Shown here piece after piece: positions 22,055-29,879 of a stretch of DNA of 35,103 nt. A program made the translations under genes and the position numbers. The DNA comes from CAG-217 sp963638105 (GTDB taxonomy: Bacteria > Bacillota > Clostridia > Oscillospirales > Acutalibacteraceae): contig CAVHPP010000021.1 of NCBI GenBank assembly GCA_963638105.1, positions 1 to 35,103 of the forward strand. Direction: 5' to 3'. The stretch's first letter is position 1, and every line of letters begins with the position of its first letter. The notes under the pieces were generated by a model that saw only the letters and a program-made list of their open reading frames with translations, searched no databases and had not been told where the DNA came from.

Positions 22055-24883
22055 TTAATCGTTATCTAACACAGACTTCAGGTACTGGCCGGTGTAGGAC
22101 GCCGGGCAAGCAGCAATCTCCTCCGGGGTGCCGCAGGCCACCAGCGTGCCGCCGCCAATACCGCCCTCCGGGCCAAGATCAACAATATAATCCGCAGTTT
22201 TGATCACATCCAGGTTGTGCTCGATCACCACCACGGTGTTGCCGTTGGCCACCAGCCGCTCCAGCACATTCACCAGCCGGTGCACATCTGCCGTATGCAG
22301 CCCGGTGGTGGGCTCGTCTAAAATATAAATCGTCTTGCCGGTGGGGCGCTTCATCAGCTCGGTGGCCAGCTTCACGCGCTGCGCCTCGCCGCCGGACAGG
22401 GTAGTCGCCGGCTGGCCGATCTTTACATACCCCAAACCCACATCGGACAGGGTTTGCAGCTTGCGCAAGATCTTGGGCTGCTGGGCAAAGAACGCCACGC
22501 CCTCGTCCACGGTCATCTCCAGCACTTCATAAATATTCTTGCCCTTGAACTTCACTTCCAGGGTCTCTCGGTTGTACCGATGACCGCCGCACACATCGCA
22601 GGGTACATACACATCGGCCAAAAAGTGCATTTCGATCTTCACAATACCGTCGCCCTGGCAGGCCTCGCACCGACCGCCCTTAACATTAAAGGAAAAGCGA
22701 TTGGCCTTGTAGCCCCGCATTTTGGCATCCGGAGTGGAAGCGAACAGGTCGCGAATGTCGTTAAACACACCGGTATAAGTAGCCGGGTTGGACCGGGGGG
22801 TGCGGCCAATGGGTGACTGGTCAATGTTGATGACCTTGTCCAGATTGTCCACGCCGGTCATGCGGTCAAACTTGCCCGGGCGCTTTTTGGCGCCGTTGAG
22901 CATATTGGCCAGGTGCTTATAAAGGATCTCGTTTACCAGACTGGATTTGCCGGAGCCGGACACGCCGGTCACGGCCGTAAAGGTAGCCAGCGGGATCTCC
23001 ACATCAATGCCCTTCAGGTTGTTTTGTGCCGCACCGTAGATCGTCAGTTTTTTGCCATTGCCCGGCCGCCGCTTGGTTGGTACCGGGATCTTGCGCTTGC
23101 CGCTCAGGTACTGGCCGGTGATGGAACGCTCGCAGGCAATAATATCGTCTACCGTGCCCGCTGCCACCAGCTCGCCGCCGTGGATACCGGCACCGGGACC
23201 AATGTCTACCACATAGTCTGCCGCCCGCATGGTGTCCTCGTCATGTTCCACCACGATCAGGGTGTTGCCCAAGTCCCGCAGGTGGCGCAGGGTGCCCAGC
23301 AGCTTTTCATTGTCCCGCTGGTGCAGACCGATGGACGGCTCGTCCAAAATATACAGCACACCCATCAGGCTGGAGCCGATCTGGGTAGCCAGACGAATGC
23401 GCTGGCTTTCGCCGCCGGACAGGGTGGCCGCTTCTCGCGCCAGAGACAGATAATCCAGCCCCACACTGTTCAGGAAATTCAGTCGATCGCGGATTTCCCG
23501 CACGATCAGGGCGCCGATCATTTGTTCCTTTTCCGTCAGCTGCAAGTTCTGGATAAAATCCAGTTCCTCATGAATGGGCATTTGGCAGAACTCATAAATA
23601 TTCTTGCCCCCAACGGTCACAGACAGGCTCTCCGTAGACAGGCGGGCGCCGCCGCAGTCCGGGCACACGCACTGGGTCATCACAGCCTCAATATCCGCCC
23701 GGGCCCAGTCGGAGGTGGTCTCCGCATACCGGCGCTGCAAATTGGGGATCACGCCCTCAAAGGTGCCGTTGTAATTGGAAGAACCGTAAGAGGTGCTCCG
23801 CTGCATTTTCAGCTTTTTGGTGCCGGTGCCGTATAAGATGGCGTCCAGCCCCTTCTTGGGAATCATCTCTACCGGAATATCCAGCGAGAATTTGTACGCC
23901 TGGGCAATGGCCTCAAAATACATCCGGGCAATGCTGCCGCCGTCTGCCACATTCCAGCCGCTGGCCTTAATGGCTCCCTGGTTGATGGACAGCTTTTTGT
24001 TGGGAATCACCAACGCCGGATCGATCTCTTTATAAGACCCGATACCGCCGCAGGTTTTGCAGGCGCCAAAGGGATTGTTAAAGGAGAACATGCGGGGGCT
24101 CATCTCTGCGATCACCGCACCGTGCTCCGGGCAGGCGTAATTGAGGGAATACAGTTCCTCCCGCTCCCCTACAATATCCACCAGCACCACGCCGTCTGCA
24201 ATATGGGTGGCGGTCTCCACGCTGTCGGCCAAGCGGCCGGCAATATCCGGCTTCATCACCAGGCGGTCCACCACGATCTCAATATTATGCTTTTTATTCT
24301 TGTCCAGCTTGATCTCTTCCGCCAGGTCATAAACGGAGCCGTCAATGCGCGCACGCACAAAGCCGGACTTGCGGGCGTTGTCCAGTTCCTTAACATACTC
24401 GCCCTTGTGCCCTCGCACAATGGGCGCCATAATTTGAATTTTCGTTTTCTCCGGCAGGGTGAGAATTTGATCCACGATCTGATCCACCGTCTGCTGGGTG
24501 ATCTCGCGCCCGCATACCGGGCAATGGGGAATACCGATCCGTGCCCACAACAGTCGCAGATAGTCATAAATCTCCGTTACCGTGCCCACGGTGGAGCGAG
24601 GGTTGCGGGAGGTAGTCTTTTGGTCAATGGATATGGCCGGGGACAGACCCTCGATATAGTCCACATCCGGCTTCTCCATCTGACCCAGGAACTGGCGGGC
24701 GTAAGAGGACAGGCTCTCCACATACCGGCGCTGACCTTCGGCATAAATGGTGTCAAAAGCCAGGCTGGACTTGCCGGAGCCGGACAGGCCGGTAAACACC
24801 ACCAGCTTGTCCCGGGGAATCTCTACATCAATATTCTTCAAGTTGTGCTCGCGGGCACCTTTTACCACAATATTCTTTATCAT
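22055..24883 (-). CDS. uvrA: Excinuclease ABC subunit UvrA
   Basis: The 942-aa DNA-damage sensor is a tandem ABC ATPase. Walker A motifs are GLSGSGKS (32-39) and GVSGSGKS (640-647), with LSGGES (488-493) and LSGGEAQ signatures and DEPSIGLH / DEPTTGLH. Zinc modules are C251-x2-H254 with C275-x2-C278, and C739-x2-C742 with C762-x2-C765. In most UvrA proteins the first pair is C-x2-C, so H254 is a substitution. It loads UvrB onto damaged DNA. The ATG overlaps the uvrB stop as ATGA, so the genes are translationally coupled. Confidence 0.98.
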   Translation of the reverse strand: MIKNIVVKGAREHNLKNIDVEIPRDKLVVFTGLSGSGKSSLAFDTIYAEGQRRYVESLSSYARQFLGQMEKPDVDYIEGLSPAISIDQKTTSRNPRSTVGTVTEIYDYLRLLWARIGIPHCPVCGREITQQTVDQIVDQILTLPEKTKIQIMAPIVRGHKGEYVKELDNARKSGFVRARIDGSVYDLAEEIKLDKNKKHNIEIVVDRLVMKPDIAGRLADSVETATHIADGVVLVDIVGEREELYSLNYACPEHGAVIAEMSPRMFSFNNPFGACKTCGGIGSYKEIDPALVIPNKKLSINQGAIKASGWNVADGGSIARMYFEAIAQAYKFSLDIPVEMIPKKGLDAILYGTGTKKLKMQRSTSYGSSNYNGTFEGVIPNLQRRYAETTSDWARADIEAVMTQCVCPDCGGARLSTESLSVTVGGKNIYEFCQMPIHEELDFIQNLQLTEKEQMIGALIVREIRDRLNFLNSVGLDYLSLAREAATLSGGESQRIRLATQIGSSLMGVLYILDEPSIGLHQRDNEKLLGTLRHLRDLGNTLIVVEHDEDTMRAADYVVDIGPGAGIHGGELVAAGTVDDIIACERSITGQYLSGKRKIPVPTKRRPGNGKKLTIYGAAQNNLKGIDVEIPLATFTAVTGVSGSGKSSLVNEILYKHLANMLNGAKKRPGKFDRMTGVDNLDKVINIDQSPIGRTPRSNPATYTGVFNDIRDLFASTPDAKMRGYKANRFSFNVKGGRCEACQGDGIVKIEMHFLADVYVPCDVCGGHRYNRETLEVKFKGKNIYEVLEMTVDEGVAFFAQQPKILRKLQTLSDVGLGYVKIGQPATTLSGGEAQRVKLATELMKRPTGKTIYILDEPTTGLHTADVHRLVNVLERLVANGNTVVVIEHNLDVIKTADYIVDLGPEGGIGGGTLVACGTPEEIAACPASYTGQYLKSVLDND

Positions 24884-26853
24884 TTCAGCTTGCGCTCTCC
24901 CTCCTGCTCCAGTTTTTGAATTTCATCACGCAGGAACGCCGCGTGCTCAAATTCCAGCAGCCGGGCAGCCTCCTGCATTTCCCGCCGCAAACGGTCGATA
25001 AGCAGCTGCCGCTCTTTCTTGGTCAGTTTCTTTTGCTTGCCGTCGGCGGGAGCTTTGGAGGTGATCTCCAAAATATCCCGCACATCCTTTTTAATGGTCT
25101 TGGGCACAATGCCGTGCTCGGCGTTATACGCCTCCTGAATGGTGCGACGGCGCAGCGTCTCTCGAATGGCCCGCTCCATGGAGGGGGTCACGCTGTCCGC
25201 GTACATAATCACCTCACCGTTGGCGTTGCGGGCGGCACGGCCGATGGTCTGCACCAGGCTGGTCTCGGACCGAAGGAAGCCCTCTTTGTCCGCATCCAGG
25301 ATCGCCACCAGGCTCACCTCCGGAATATCCAGTCCCTCACGCAGCAGGTTAATCCCCACCAGCACATCAAATTCGCCCAGGCGCAGATCGCGAATGATCT
25401 CCATACGCTCCATGGTATCCACATCGTGGTGCATATACCGCACCTTGATGGAGAAGCCCTCCAAATACTCGGTAAGATCCTCGGCCATGGCCTTGGTGAG
25501 GGTAGTCACCAGCACCCGCTCACCCCGCTGGGTGCGCAGGTTGATCTCGGACACCAGATCGTCCATTTGGTCCTCAGTAGGCTTGACGGTAATATTCGGA
25601 TCCAGCAGCCCGGTAGGACGGATCACCTGTTCCACGATCTGGGCGCTGCATTCCCGCTCAAAGTCGCCGGGGGTGGCAGAGGTAAAGATTACCTGATTGA
25701 TCTTGCCGTAGAATTCGTCAAACTGCAACGGCCGGTTGTCAAAAGCGGAGGGCAGCCGAAAGCCATAGTCGATCAGACTGGCCTTGCGGGAGCGGTCGCC
25801 GCCGTACATGCCCCGCACCTGGGGCAGCATCACGTGGCTCTCGTCGCAAAACAGCAAAAAGTCTTCCGGAAAATAATCCAGCAGGGTAAAAGGCGGCTGG
25901 CCGGGCTTGCGCCCGCTCATCACCGCAGAGTAGTTCTCAATGCCCTTGCAAAAGCCGGTCTCCCGCAGCATTTCAATATCATTCATGGTGCGCTCTTTGA
26001 TCCGCTGGGCCTCTAAAAGCTTGCCCTTTTCTTCAAAGTAGGCCACCCGCTCCACCATTTCCTGATAAATTTGGTTCAAAGCGCGTTCCATCTTTTCCCG
26101 CCCCACCACATAGTGAGAGGCCGGGTACACACAGGCGTGGGACAGCACACCCTTGATCTTGCCGGTCAGCGGGTCAATCTCGCAGATCCGGTCAATCTCG
26201 TCCCCAAAAAATTCCACCCGCAAAGCGGTGCCGCTGCTGCCGGCAGGAAAGATCTCCAGCGTGTCGCCCCGCACCCGGAACTTGTTGCGCACAAAGTTAA
26301 TATCGTTGCGCTCGTACTGGATAGCCACCAATTTTTCAATCAGCGCGTCCCGGCTCCATTCCATACCGGTGCGCAGCGAGATCACCATATTCCGGTAATC
26401 AATGGGGTCGCCGATGGAATAAATGCAGGACACGGAGGCCACAATGATCACATCCCGCCGCTCGGACAGTGCCGCCGTGGCGCTGTGGCGCAGCTTGTCG
26501 ATCTCGTCGTTAATGGCCGAGTCCTTTTCAATATAAGTGTCCGTTGTGGGCACGTAAGCCTCCGGCTGATAGTAGTCGTAGTAGGAAACAAAATACTCCA
26601 CCGCATTTTCCGGGAAGAATTCCCGAAACTCGCTGCAAAGCTGGGCGGCCAAGGTCTTATTATGCGCCAACACCAAAGTGGGTCGGTTCACCCGCTCAAT
26701 AATATTGGCCATGGTAAAGGTTTTGCCGGAGCCGGTGACCCCCATCAGGGTCTGCTCCTTCATACCGTCCAGCACGCCCCGGGCCAACTTTTCAATGGCC
26801 TGAGGCTGATCGCCGGTGGGTTTAAACTTGCTGTGTAGCTTAAACTGTTCCAT
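24880..26853 (-). CDS. uvrB: Excinuclease ABC subunit UvrB
   Basis: The 657-aa helicase-like protein verifies damage after UvrA hands it over. It has Walker A GVTGSGKT (38-45), the YYDYYQPEAYVP beta-hairpin, DESH, TSATPGDFE, and a C-terminal UVR domain (LLEFEHAAFLRDEIQKLE). Bacillus UvrB is 661 aa. The start is ATG 26853 with GGGAG 5 nt upstream; the longer frame to a TTG at 26901 starts inside the promoter/operator region. It leads the uvrB-uvrA operon, with likely SOS-type control by the palindrome at 26904-26917. UvrC is not in the window. Confidence 0.98.
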   Translation of the reverse strand: MEQFKLHSKFKPTGDQPQAIEKLARGVLDGMKEQTLMGVTGSGKTFTMANIIERVNRPTLVLAHNKTLAAQLCSEFREFFPENAVEYFVSYYDYYQPEAYVPTTDTYIEKDSAINDEIDKLRHSATAALSERRDVIIVASVSCIYSIGDPIDYRNMVISLRTGMEWSRDALIEKLVAIQYERNDINFVRNKFRVRGDTLEIFPAGSSGTALRVEFFGDEIDRICEIDPLTGKIKGVLSHACVYPASHYVVGREKMERALNQIYQEMVERVAYFEEKGKLLEAQRIKERTMNDIEMLRETGFCKGIENYSAVMSGRKPGQPPFTLLDYFPEDFLLFCDESHVMLPQVRGMYGGDRSRKASLIDYGFRLPSAFDNRPLQFDEFYGKINQVIFTSATPGDFERECSAQIVEQVIRPTGLLDPNITVKPTEDQMDDLVSEINLRTQRGERVLVTTLTKAMAEDLTEYLEGFSIKVRYMHHDVDTMERMEIIRDLRLGEFDVLVGINLLREGLDIPEVSLVAILDADKEGFLRSETSLVQTIGRAARNANGEVIMYADSVTPSMERAIRETLRRRTIQEAYNAEHGIVPKTIKKDVRDILEITSKAPADGKQKKLTKKERQLLIDRLRREMQEAARLLEFEHAAFLRDEIQKLEQEGERKLK

Positions 26854-26903
26854 TCTCGCTCCCGTCTGCCCGCATAGAAGGCGTGCAAACACTTTTGTCA
26901 AAA

Positions 26904-26917
26904 ACTGTATATACAGT
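26904..26917. promoter_or_regulatory. Candidate SOS-type operator of uvrBA
   Basis: ACTGTATATACAGT is a perfect 14-bp palindrome 5-18 nt past the -10 box of uvrB. It resembles the E. coli LexA site CTG-N10-CAG with a shorter N6 centre, not the GAAC-N4-GTTC site of Bacillus. LexA binding is inferred only. Confidence 0.55.
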
Positions 26918-26921
26918 GTTT

Positions 26922-26950
26922 ATTATACACGGTCATACTGCCAAATACAA
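26922..26950 (-). promoter_or_regulatory. Promoter of uvrBA
   Basis: TTGTAT (26950-26945), 17-nt spacer, TATAAT (26927-26922) on the minus strand. Confidence 0.75.
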
Positions 26951-27032
26951 CTGGTTATCCTTCCAATTTTGAACAAATGTTCCCCTGGCTTTTTGTCCAT
27001 TTCGGCAAATTTTGCGCCCCCGGTGCGCGGGC

Positions 27033-27061
27033 TTTACTTTTGGCGTTCAATCCGTTATAAT
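27033..27061 (+). promoter_or_regulatory. Promoter of rluA-type gene, apparently leaderless
   Basis: TTTACT (27033-27038), 17-nt spacer, TATAAT (27056-27061). The start codon at 27068 is 6 nt after the -10, exactly where transcription should begin, and no ribosome site precedes it. Confidence 0.6.
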
Positions 27062-27067
27062 GAGCGT

Positions 27068-28018
27068 ATGAAAGAAAAGCAAATCACCCCCGGCGACGCC
27101 GGTCGGCGACTGGATCGCTATTTGGGGCACACCTTCCCCTCTCTGCCCCGGTCGCTGATGTATAAAGAAATACGCAAAAAGAATATTAAGGTCAACAAAA
27201 AGCGCTGCACCCCGGAGCAGGTACTCTCTGCCGGTGACCGGGTGACCCTGTATCTGCCGGACGATGTGCTGGCGGAAAAGACGGTGTATTATGACTTTCT
27301 CTCCGCCTCCAAGGCGCTGGATGTGGTGTACGAAGATGAGAACCTATTGATCCTCAACAAGCCCCAGGGGCTGCTGTGCCACCCAAACGGCAAGGAGTAT
27401 GTAGACACGCTGATTGCTCGGGTCAAACGCTATTTGTATGAGGGCGGGCAGTGGGCGCCGGAGGACTCCGGCTTTACCCCGGCGCTGGCCAACCGTATCG
27501 ACCGCAACACCGGCGGGCTGGTGATCGCAGCCAAGACCGCCCCGGCACTGCGGGAAATAACGGCGCTGATACGGGAGCGCAAGATTGAAAAATTCTACCT
27601 GACCGTCACGGAAGGGATCCCGCCCAAAGCAGCGGACACCCTTACCGCTTATCTGCACAAGGACGAGAAGAAAAACAAAGTCACCCTGTATGACGCACCC
27701 GGCCCCGACCGCATGGCATGCAAAACCGGTTACCGGGTGCTGGACACCAAGGCGAACCGGGCGCTGCTGGAGGTGGAGCTGTACACCGGGCGCACCCACC
27801 AAATTCGTGCCCAGCTGGCAGGCGTAGGCTGTCCCCTGGCCGGGGACGGTAAATACGGCAACACCCACGGCCGCTACCGCCAGGCGCTGCTCAGCTACAA
27901 GCTGATCTTCCATGTGCCGGCGGACTACACCATTGCCCACTTGGACGGCAAGGTGTTCACCGCAGACACCCGACCTATCACACAATTTTTTACTGGAGAT
28001 GATTCAAATGAAAGATAA
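27068..28018 (+). CDS. RluA-family pseudouridine synthase
   Basis: The 316-aa enzyme converts uridines in rRNA or tRNA to pseudouridine. An N-terminal S4 domain (about 11-68, RRLDRYLGHTFPSLPRSLMY) is followed by the catalytic domain: ILNKPQGLLCHP, ANRIDRNTGGLV with the catalytic Asp of the R-L/I-D motif, and YTGRTHQIRAQLA. Canonical RLDxxTSG is slightly changed to RIDRNTGG. RluD, RluC and YlyB-type targets cannot be told apart. The only ATG at the domain start is 27068, without Shine-Dalgarno. The 3' end overlaps the next gene by 11 nt. Confidence 0.9.
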   Translation: MKEKQITPGDAGRRLDRYLGHTFPSLPRSLMYKEIRKKNIKVNKKRCTPEQVLSAGDRVTLYLPDDVLAEKTVYYDFLSASKALDVVYEDENLLILNKPQGLLCHPNGKEYVDTLIARVKRYLYEGGQWAPEDSGFTPALANRIDRNTGGLVIAAKTAPALREITALIRERKIEKFYLTVTEGIPPKAADTLTAYLHKDEKKNKVTLYDAPGPDRMACKTGYRVLDTKANRALLEVELYTGRTHQIRAQLAGVGCPLAGDGKYGNTHGRYRQALLSYKLIFHVPADYTIAHLDGKVFTADTRPITQFFTGDDSNER

Positions 28019-28601
28019 GTTTATTCGCATTCTGTCCCCATTGACCTTAGCGGTTGTGATCCTGCTGGACCTGGCAGTAATTGGCTATGGTGTCTTTGCT
28101 GTCTACCGGCTGACCCAGGTGCGCACCGGTATGACCGTAATCTTTGCCATCATTGAGATCGCAGCCATTGTAATCGCCGTGCTCACCACCAAGGAGACGG
28201 TAAAGAACGGCCTGCTGCTACGCGCTACCGACTTTGAATTTACCGGTATGGATAAGGACAATGTGTACGCCTATGACCAAATCAAAGAAATTACCGGCTA
28301 CAAGGACGAGGCACCCAGCCTGGTCAAGAACTTTATTGACCGGCACGCAGTGCTGACCCTGACCCTGACGGACGACACCACGGTGCTGCTGGATCTGGGG
28401 CTGTGCCAAAAGCGCACCTTGGAAGCTGTGCAAAAAGCCCTATGCGAGCGCTGCGGCGTGGATTACCAACCCCCTACCGTTAAGACCAAGCTGGAATTCA
28501 AATCCCTGCGCAAGCGGGGCGAGACGGAAAAAGCAGAGAAACAGTCTGACACCGCAGAAGCCCCGGCAGCCGCAGATGAGCAAGACGAAACCAAAGAATA
28601 A
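28008..28601 (+). CDS. Two-helix membrane protein of unknown function, 197 aa
   Basis: Two N-terminal membrane helices (about 10-33 and 42-60) precede a soluble domain of about 110 residues (LLLRATDFEFTG to KALCERCGVDY) and a charged Lys/Glu/Ala tail (about 165-197) likely disordered. The soluble domain has a beta-rich look with Y-A-Y-D-Q-I-K-E-I, which is reminiscent of bacterial PH-like membrane proteins, but this is a weak guess. GGAG (27995-27998) lies within the rluA-type gene's 3' end, and the ATG overlaps that gene by 11 nt, so translation is coupled. Not recognised further. Confidence 0.75.
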   Translation: MKDKFIRILSPLTLAVVILLDLAVIGYGVFAVYRLTQVRTGMTVIFAIIEIAAIVIAVLTTKETVKNGLLLRATDFEFTGMDKDNVYAYDQIKEITGYKDEAPSLVKNFIDRHAVLTLTLTDDTTVLLDLGLCQKRTLEAVQKALCERCGVDYQPPTVKTKLEFKSLRKRGETEKAEKQSDTAEAPAAADEQDETKE

Positions 28602-28620
28602 GAATAAACCAAAAACGCCC

Positions 28621-28650
28621 AAAGCGCACGGCCAAAACCGTGCGCTTTTT
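28621..28650 (+). terminator. Terminator of rluA-membrane protein operon
   Basis: AAAGCGCACGG (28621-28631) and CCGTGCGCTTT pair perfectly, followed by T. It may also serve the opposing 49-aa gene, though T is sparser on that strand. Confidence 0.85.
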
Positions 28651-28677
28651 CTATACCTATTATATATAAGAAAGCGC

Positions 28678-28827
28678 CTATGCATTATCCCGCATAAGAG
28701 TAATGCTTTGCAGCACCAAAAAGGCCACCGCCAGCACCCGCAGCACATTGATAAGGATCTGCATAGCCCGAATGGTCTGCTGAAAGGCGGACAGCACGCG
28801 AATATCCTTTACATAATGGGTCTTCAC
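28678..28827 (-). CDS. Small single-helix membrane peptide, 49 aa, after spoVAD
   Basis: A GTG-start gene (28827) begins 2 nt after the spoVAD stop. GGAGGT within the last codons of spoVAD lies 6-7 nt upstream. The protein has a basic N-terminus (MKTHYVKDIRVLSAFQQTIR) and one hydrophobic helix (about 23-43, LINVLRVLAVAFLVLQSI) and ends in RDNA. In Bacillus, spoVAD is followed by spoVAEb, a larger multi-helix channel protein; this peptide is too small to be that. It is probably translated with SpoVAD and may be a membrane anchor or spore inner-membrane peptide. The family is not recognised; TAG is the stop. Confidence 0.65.
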   Translation of the reverse strand: MKTHYVKDIRVLSAFQQTIRAMQILINVLRVLAVAFLVLQSITLMRDNA

Positions 28828-28829
28828 AC

Positions 28830-29831
28830 TTACACCTCCAATACCACACCGTGCGCAACACCGGGAATGGAGTTGCCCTGCTTGGTGCTGGTGGGCGACA
28901 TCAGCGCACCGGTGGCCACAAACAGCACCTTGCGCAGCGCACCCTGCTCCATTTTCTTCAAAATATGGCTGCACAGCACCGAGCCGCTGCAGCCACAGCC
29001 GGAACCGCCTGCATTTACATCCTGGCTCTTAAGATCATAGATCATCATACCACAGTCCTTGTGGTGACCCGCCAGTTGAATACCCCAATCCTGCTCCATC
29101 AGCTGGTACAGCAGCTTGGTGCCCACGGCGCCCAAGTCACCGGTGACGATCCGATCGTAATCCGCCGGGGTGGTGGCGCTGTCCTCCATCAGGTCATGAA
29201 TGGTGCGGGCAGCCGCCGGGGCCATGGCTGCGCCCATATTACCGGCATCCGTAATGCCGTAATCGGTAATGGTGCCAATATGCACCGCCCGTATACGCAC
29301 GCCCTCACCCTTGCTTTCCAGCACTGCACTGCCGGCGCCGGTCACCGTCCACTGGGCACTGGGCGGCCGCTGACCGCCATACTCCAGAGGAAAGCGAAAT
29401 TGCCGCTCGCTGGAGCAAAAATGGCTGGAGGTCCCTGCCACACAGCACTTGGCTCCGGCGTCAATCAGCATAGCCCCCACAGCCAGGGACAACGCCATGG
29501 TGGAACAGGCACCATACAGTCCAATGGCAGGAATGTCCAAATCCTTAATGGCAAAAGCAGAACCCATACATTGATCCAGCAGGTCGCCGCTTAGGATAAA
29601 ATCCACATCGGACGGGCTTTTGCCCGCTGCCGACAGCGCCCGCAAAATAGCGTCGTGGAGCATAGCGGACTCGGCCAGTTCAAAGGACTGCTGCCCCATG
29701 GTGGTATCGGCAAACACCGCGTCAAAGTCGCCGCCCAGGGGGCCCTCCCCCTCTTTTTTACCTGCCACGCCGGCGTGACCGGTGATCACCGGCGGGTCTG
29801 CAAAGGTGACGGTCTTTCCTTTTTTGTGCAT
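28830..29831 (-). CDS. spoVAD: Stage V sporulation protein AD (DPA uptake)
   Basis: The 333-aa protein has the thiolase-like fold of SpoVAD (Bacillus 338 aa), which binds dipicolinic acid for import into the spore core. Signatures are the N-terminal FADPPVITGHAGVAGKKEGEGP region, FILSGDLLDQ, GLYGACSTMALSL with C109 at the thiolase Cys position, and NAGGSGCGCSG near residue 280. It acts at the spore inner membrane with SpoVAC and SpoVAEb, neither of which is next to it here. GAGG is 9 nt before ATG 29831, inside a hairpin. It is followed by a 49-aa membrane peptide gene. Confidence 0.92.
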   Translation of the reverse strand: MHKKGKTVTFADPPVITGHAGVAGKKEGEGPLGGDFDAVFADTTMGQQSFELAESAMLHDAILRALSAAGKSPSDVDFILSGDLLDQCMGSAFAIKDLDIPAIGLYGACSTMALSLAVGAMLIDAGAKCCVAGTSSHFCSSERQFRFPLEYGGQRPPSAQWTVTGAGSAVLESKGEGVRIRAVHIGTITDYGITDAGNMGAAMAPAAARTIHDLMEDSATTPADYDRIVTGDLGAVGTKLLYQLMEQDWGIQLAGHHKDCGMMIYDLKSQDVNAGGSGCGCSGSVLCSHILKKMEQGALRKVLFVATGALMSPTSTKQGNSIPGVAHGVVLEV

Positions 29832-29862
29832 AAAAAAACACCTCGGATATAGTATATCCGAG
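29832..29862 (-). terminator. Terminator-like hairpin overlapping spoVAD ribosome site
   Basis: CTCGGATAT (29842-29850) and ATATCCGAG (29854-29862) form a perfect 9-bp stem with AGT loop, followed on the minus strand by GTG and seven T ending at the spoVAD ATG. It ends the gatB transcript, and the GAGG ribosome site lies in its 3' arm. The loop region also reads TATACTA, near the sigma-G -10. Confidence 0.8.
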
Positions 29863-29879
29863 ATGTTGTACTTTATCGC

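Noticed and set aside
26854..26901. Longer UvrB start at a TTG
   Set aside because: It would begin within a few nt of the operator and has no ribosome site; the family N-terminus starts at ATG 26853.
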